From Methanomicrobium sp. (GTDB taxonomy: Archaea; Halobacteriota; Methanomicrobia; Methanomicrobiales; Methanomicrobiaceae), in the NCBI GenBank assembly GCA_017553245.1, contig JAFZMT010000064.1:1-7941 (forward strand): a stretch of 7,941 nucleotides of DNA. The letters run 5' to 3'. The notes under the pieces are model-generated. The model was not told where the DNA came from, ran no database searches, and was given only the letters and a program-made list of their open reading frames with translations. Below are positions 4,567-7,941 of this stretch, in pieces (position 1 is the stretch's first letter; each line of letters opens with the position of its first letter). The position numbers and the translations under genes were made by a program.

Positions 4567-6327
4567 ATGAAAGTAATCTACAGCGACGGCAAAACCGGAG
4601 AATGTCCCAAAGAGGATGAACTGCACGTAATACGCCATACCGCGGCACACATCCTCGCACAGGCAGTAAAGCGCTTATATCCGACCGCATCTTTTGCATA
4701 CGGACCCGCGACAGAGAAAGGATTCTACTACGATATTGACTTGGGCGATGCAAAACTTTCAGAGACAGACCTTGAAACAATAGAAAAAGAGATGCGCAAA
4801 GTAATCAAGGAGAATCTTCAGATTAAGCCGTTCATACTTCCGCGCGAAGAAGCCCTGAAACTGATGGAAGAGCGCAAAGAGCCGTATAAGATTGAGCATA
4901 TCGCCGATCTTGCCGAGGACGAACCCATCAGCTTCTACCAGCAGGGCGAATATATCGATATGTGCACGGGTCCGCACCTGACCTATACCGGCACGCTGAA
5001 AGCCTTCAAACTTACCTATGTCTCGGGAGCATACTGGAAGAACGACTGTAAAAACAAGATGCTTACGAGGATCAACGGTACTGCGTTTGCGACCGCAAAA
5101 GAACTCGACGACTTCATAAAACTTCAGGAAGAGGCGGAAAGACGCGACCACAGGAAGATAGGCAAGGACATGCAGCTCTTCATGTTCTCCGACGAAGGTC
5201 CGGGTTTCCCGTTCTTCCTCCCCAACGGCATGACCATAAAGAACTCGCTCCTTGAATACTGGCGCGAGATTCACCGCAATAACGGATATCAGGAGATTTC
5301 AACGCCGCTGATAATGAACCGCCGCCTCTGGGAGACCAGCGGTCACTGGGATCACTATAAGGACAATATGTATGCGACCGAGATCGATGACGAGCCTTAC
5401 TGTATAAAGCCGATGAACTGCCCGGGCGCCGTGATGACCTATGCCACACAGCCGCACAGCTACCGCGAGCTTCCGATTCGCCTTGCCGAGATAGGCACGG
5501 TGCACCGCCACGAACTCCGCGGAACACTCCACGGTCTCTTCCGTGTCCGCTGTTTCACGCAGGATGATGCCCATCTCTTCATGAGAAAGGACCAGATCGC
5601 CGATACGATAAAGGATGTCGTGAGAATCATCAACGAGGTCTACACGAAGTTCGGTTTCGAATACTTCCTTGAGCTTTCGACCCGCCCCGAGAACAGTATG
5701 GGAAGCGACGAGGACTGGGAAGCGGCGACGAACGGTCTTAAGGATGCTTTAAACAAGATGAATCTGCCCTATACGATCAACGAGGGCGACGGCGCTTTCT
5801 ACGGTCCGAAGATCGATTTCCACCTGAAAGACTGTATAGGACGCACATGGCAGTGCGGTACGATTCAGCTCGATTTCCAGATGCCGCTGAACTTCAATCT
5901 CTCCTATGTCGACGAGAACGACGAGAGACAGCACCCGATCATGATACACCGCGTCTGCTTCGGTTCAATCGAGCGCTTTATCGGTATTCTCACCGAGCAT
6001 TATGCGGGTAAGTTCCCCGTCTGGCTGGCGCCGGTTCAGGCGAAGGTGCTTCTGGTCTCAAAGAAGAGCGAGGAGTATGCGGGCTATATCTACAAGATGC
6101 TCAAGGACGCCAAAGTCCGCTGCGAGCTCGACAACCGCAACGAGAAAATCGGTTACATGATAAGACAGGCGCAGTACACCGAGCGTGTGCCCTATATGAT
6201 TATCATCGGCGAAAAAGAGCTTGAAAATCAGAATATCTCGATACGCACCCGCGACAGCAAGACCGTCACCATGACTCCCGAGGAGTTCCTCGAGAAGATC
6301 ACGACCGAGATTCGGGACAGAGTCTGA
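4567..6327 (+). CDS. thrS: Threonyl-tRNA synthetase, bacterial type, without TGS domain
   Basis: The 586-residue product is a class II aminoacyl-tRNA synthetase that charges tRNA-Thr with threonine in the cytosol. The editing domain that removes mis-attached serine is intact: H24 and H28 in RHTAAHIL, and C133 and H137 in CTGPHL. The catalytic core shows the three zinc ligands C285 (MNCPGA), H336 (DDAHLF) and H461 (MIHRVC), spaced as in the E. coli enzyme. It also has motif 2 (HRHELRGTLHGLFRVR, 313-328) and motif 3 with R470 (FGSIERF). The anticodon-binding domain occupies about 485-586. E. coli ThrRS has 642 residues and an N-terminal TGS domain of about 60. Here only some 22 residues precede the editing domain, so TGS is absent. 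The ribosome-binding site and lack of coding-like sequence upstream argue against a missed N-terminus. Short ThrRS of this kind occur in some clostridia. Most archaea have a ThrRS with an unrelated editing domain, so transfer from bacteria is plausible if the host is archaeal. Confidence 0.97.
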   Translation: MKVIYSDGKTGECPKEDELHVIRHTAAHILAQAVKRLYPTASFAYGPATEKGFYYDIDLGDAKLSETDLETIEKEMRKVIKENLQIKPFILPREEALKLMEERKEPYKIEHIADLAEDEPISFYQQGEYIDMCTGPHLTYTGTLKAFKLTYVSGAYWKNDCKNKMLTRINGTAFATAKELDDFIKLQEEAERRDHRKIGKDMQLFMFSDEGPGFPFFLPNGMTIKNSLLEYWREIHRNNGYQEISTPLIMNRRLWETSGHWDHYKDNMYATEIDDEPYCIKPMNCPGAVMTYATQPHSYRELPIRLAEIGTVHRHELRGTLHGLFRVRCFTQDDAHLFMRKDQIADTIKDVVRIINEVYTKFGFEYFLELSTRPENSMGSDEDWEAATNGLKDALNKMNLPYTINEGDGAFYGPKIDFHLKDCIGRTWQCGTIQLDFQMPLNFNLSYVDENDERQHPIMIHRVCFGSIERFIGILTEHYAGKFPVWLAPVQAKVLLVSKKSEEYAGYIYKMLKDAKVRCELDNRNEKIGYMIRQAQYTERVPYMIIIGEKELENQNISIRTRDSKTVTMTPEEFLEKITTEIRDRV

Positions 6328-6343
6328 AGAAAATAAATTTTCA

Positions 6344-6365
6344 CTTTTTTATTGCTTTTTTATTG
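6344..6365 (+). repeat. 11-bp tandem repeat (CTTTTTTATTG), two copies
   Basis: Two exact, adjacent copies lie 16 nt after the thrS stop codon. Each supplies a T6 run, so the duplication may act as a doubled terminator. Confidence 0.75.
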
Positions 6366-6420
6366 TAAATTCCGTTAAAACGTATCCATTAAATTACAGC
6401 ATAATATTGAATTTTAATTT

Positions 6421-6441
6421 TTATGGCAATATTATGGCAAT
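6421..6441 (+). repeat. 11-bp-period direct repeat (TTATGGCAAT)
   Basis: TTATGGCAAT is found at 6421-6430 and 6432-6441, separated by one A. It lies downstream of the eno stop codon in the convergent spacer. Function unknown. Confidence 0.7.
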
Positions 6442-6483
6442 TTTTTCTGAAAAAAGATATATTGGTTTTTTCTTTGAGGAGTG

Positions 6484-7791
<1,308 letters not shown>

Positions 7792-7805
7792 TTACCGATA
7801 TACGG

Positions 7806-7829
7806 TTTACTCAGTTACTCTGATACTCT
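7806..7829. repeat. Three 8-bp phased repeats in the eno 5' region
   Basis: TTTACTCA, GTTACTCT and GATACTCT lie head to tail. They share the core TACTC (7808-7812, 7816-7820, 7824-7828) with an exact 8-bp period. On the minus strand, where eno is read, the core is GAGTA. They lie between the TATA-like box and the eno ATG, so they overlap the likely transcription start and could be a repressor site or a leader RNA element. Confidence 0.5.
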
Positions 7830-7830
7830 C

Positions 7831-7840
7831 TATTATATGA
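7831..7840 (-). promoter_or_regulatory. TATA-like box of eno
   Basis: The minus strand reads TCATATAATA about 60 bp upstream of the eno ATG. As an archaeal TATA box it would place the start near 7810 and give a leader of roughly 35 nt. A bacterial reading is weaker: the TTGACA upstream on the same strand is about 22 bp from TATAAT, too far for a standard -35/-10 pair. Confidence 0.45.
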
Positions 7841-7846
7841 CAGGTA

Positions 7847-7864
7847 TGACAAAAAAACTTGTCA
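7847..7864. promoter_or_regulatory. Palindromic operator candidate TGACAA-N6-TTGTCA
   Basis: A perfect 6-bp inverted repeat (7847-7852 with 7859-7864) around an A-rich centre lies immediately upstream of the eno TATA-like box. TGACA also occurs at 7838-7842, overlapping that box. The size and position are typical of a site for a dimeric regulator. The regulator is unknown. Confidence 0.4.
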
Positions 7865-7891
7865 AAAGGGATCGCACCGCTACAACACCTT

Positions 7892-7941
7892 TACAGGTAT
7901 CATACAGGTATCATACAGGTATCACACACGGGTATCACATA
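7892..7941. repeat. 11-bp tandem repeat array (ACAGGTATCAT) upstream of eno, reaching the window edge
   Basis: Copies lie at 7893-7903 and 7904-7914, exactly alike, and at 7915-7925 with one change. A looser fourth copy has the core GGTATCA at 7931-7937, shifted by 2 bp. A related ACAGGTATGAC is at 7840-7850, beside the eno TATA-like box. The array may continue beyond the window. The 11-bp period, close to one helical turn, would let several protein copies bind on one face of the DNA. Other readings are iterons or a simple slippage repeat. Confidence 0.75.

Larger units (their letters stand above)
6328..6483. terminator. AT-rich convergent spacer with T-runs between thrS and eno
   Basis: This 156-nt gap between convergent genes is strongly AT-rich. 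Just after the thrS stop are two T6 runs (6345-6350 and 6356-6361). Closer to eno is the hairpin TTTTTT-CTG-AAAAAA (6441-6455), which gives a T-run for the opposite strand as well. This arrangement suits archaeal-style termination for both genes. No GC-rich bacterial terminator hairpin is present. Confidence 0.5.

Noticed and set aside
7892..7941. CRISPR array at the right edge
   Set aside because: The units are 11 bp and directly adjacent. There are no 25-40 bp repeats with unique spacers and no cas gene.

Overview
This window carries ordinary chromosomal genes of what is most probably a methanogenic euryarchaeon, with Methanomicrobiales the best guess at moderate confidence. The archaeal reading rests on four things. 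One is a two-block bactofilin-like (DUF583) protein with a central hydrophobic insert. One is a cysteine-rich methyltransferase-like protein. One is an aldo/keto reductase N-terminus of the type common in methanogens. The last is the signals: BRE/TATA-like elements, and T-rich gene ends without GC-rich hairpins. Against this, the threonyl-tRNA synthetase and the enolase both look bacterial in type. An anaerobic bacterium such as a clostridium therefore cannot be excluded from the sequence alone, and in an archaeon these two genes would be candidates for old horizontal transfer.

Layout. At the left edge, the first 14 codons of a minus-strand gene (probable aldo/keto reductase) run out of the window. 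A 347-nt spacer with short repeats separates it from a plus-strand pair: a bactofilin-like polymer-forming protein (391-1248) and, 51 nt downstream, a class I methyltransferase-like protein of unknown function (1300-2154). This pair converges on a minus-strand DEAD-box RNA helicase (2228-4030) that has a DbpA-type RNA-binding domain and an Arg/Gly/Asp-rich linker. A gene-poor stretch of 536 nt lies between the helicase and the divergent thrS (4567-6327). thrS converges across a 156-nt AT-rich spacer on a minus-strand eno (6484-7773). The right edge (7774-7941) is the eno promoter region and is crowded with short repeats.

Functionally this is a mix of core information processing (RNA helicase, threonyl-tRNA synthetase), central carbon metabolism (enolase), possible cell scaffolding (bactofilin-like protein) and one uncharacterised enzyme. 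I see no CRISPR array, insertion sequence, tRNA, rRNA, toxin-antitoxin pair, phage gene or obvious defence system. I did not find a clear new multi-gene system. The most unusual signals are in the spacers. Four unrelated short tandem repeats in three different spacers all have an 11-bp period. The eno promoter carries two further repeat systems around a TATA-like box. The deaD-thrS spacer is unusually long and locally GC-rich. Among proteins, the most notable are the ThrRS lacking a TGS domain, the bactofilin-like protein with its hydrophobic/acidic insert, and the cysteine-rich methyltransferase-like neighbour.
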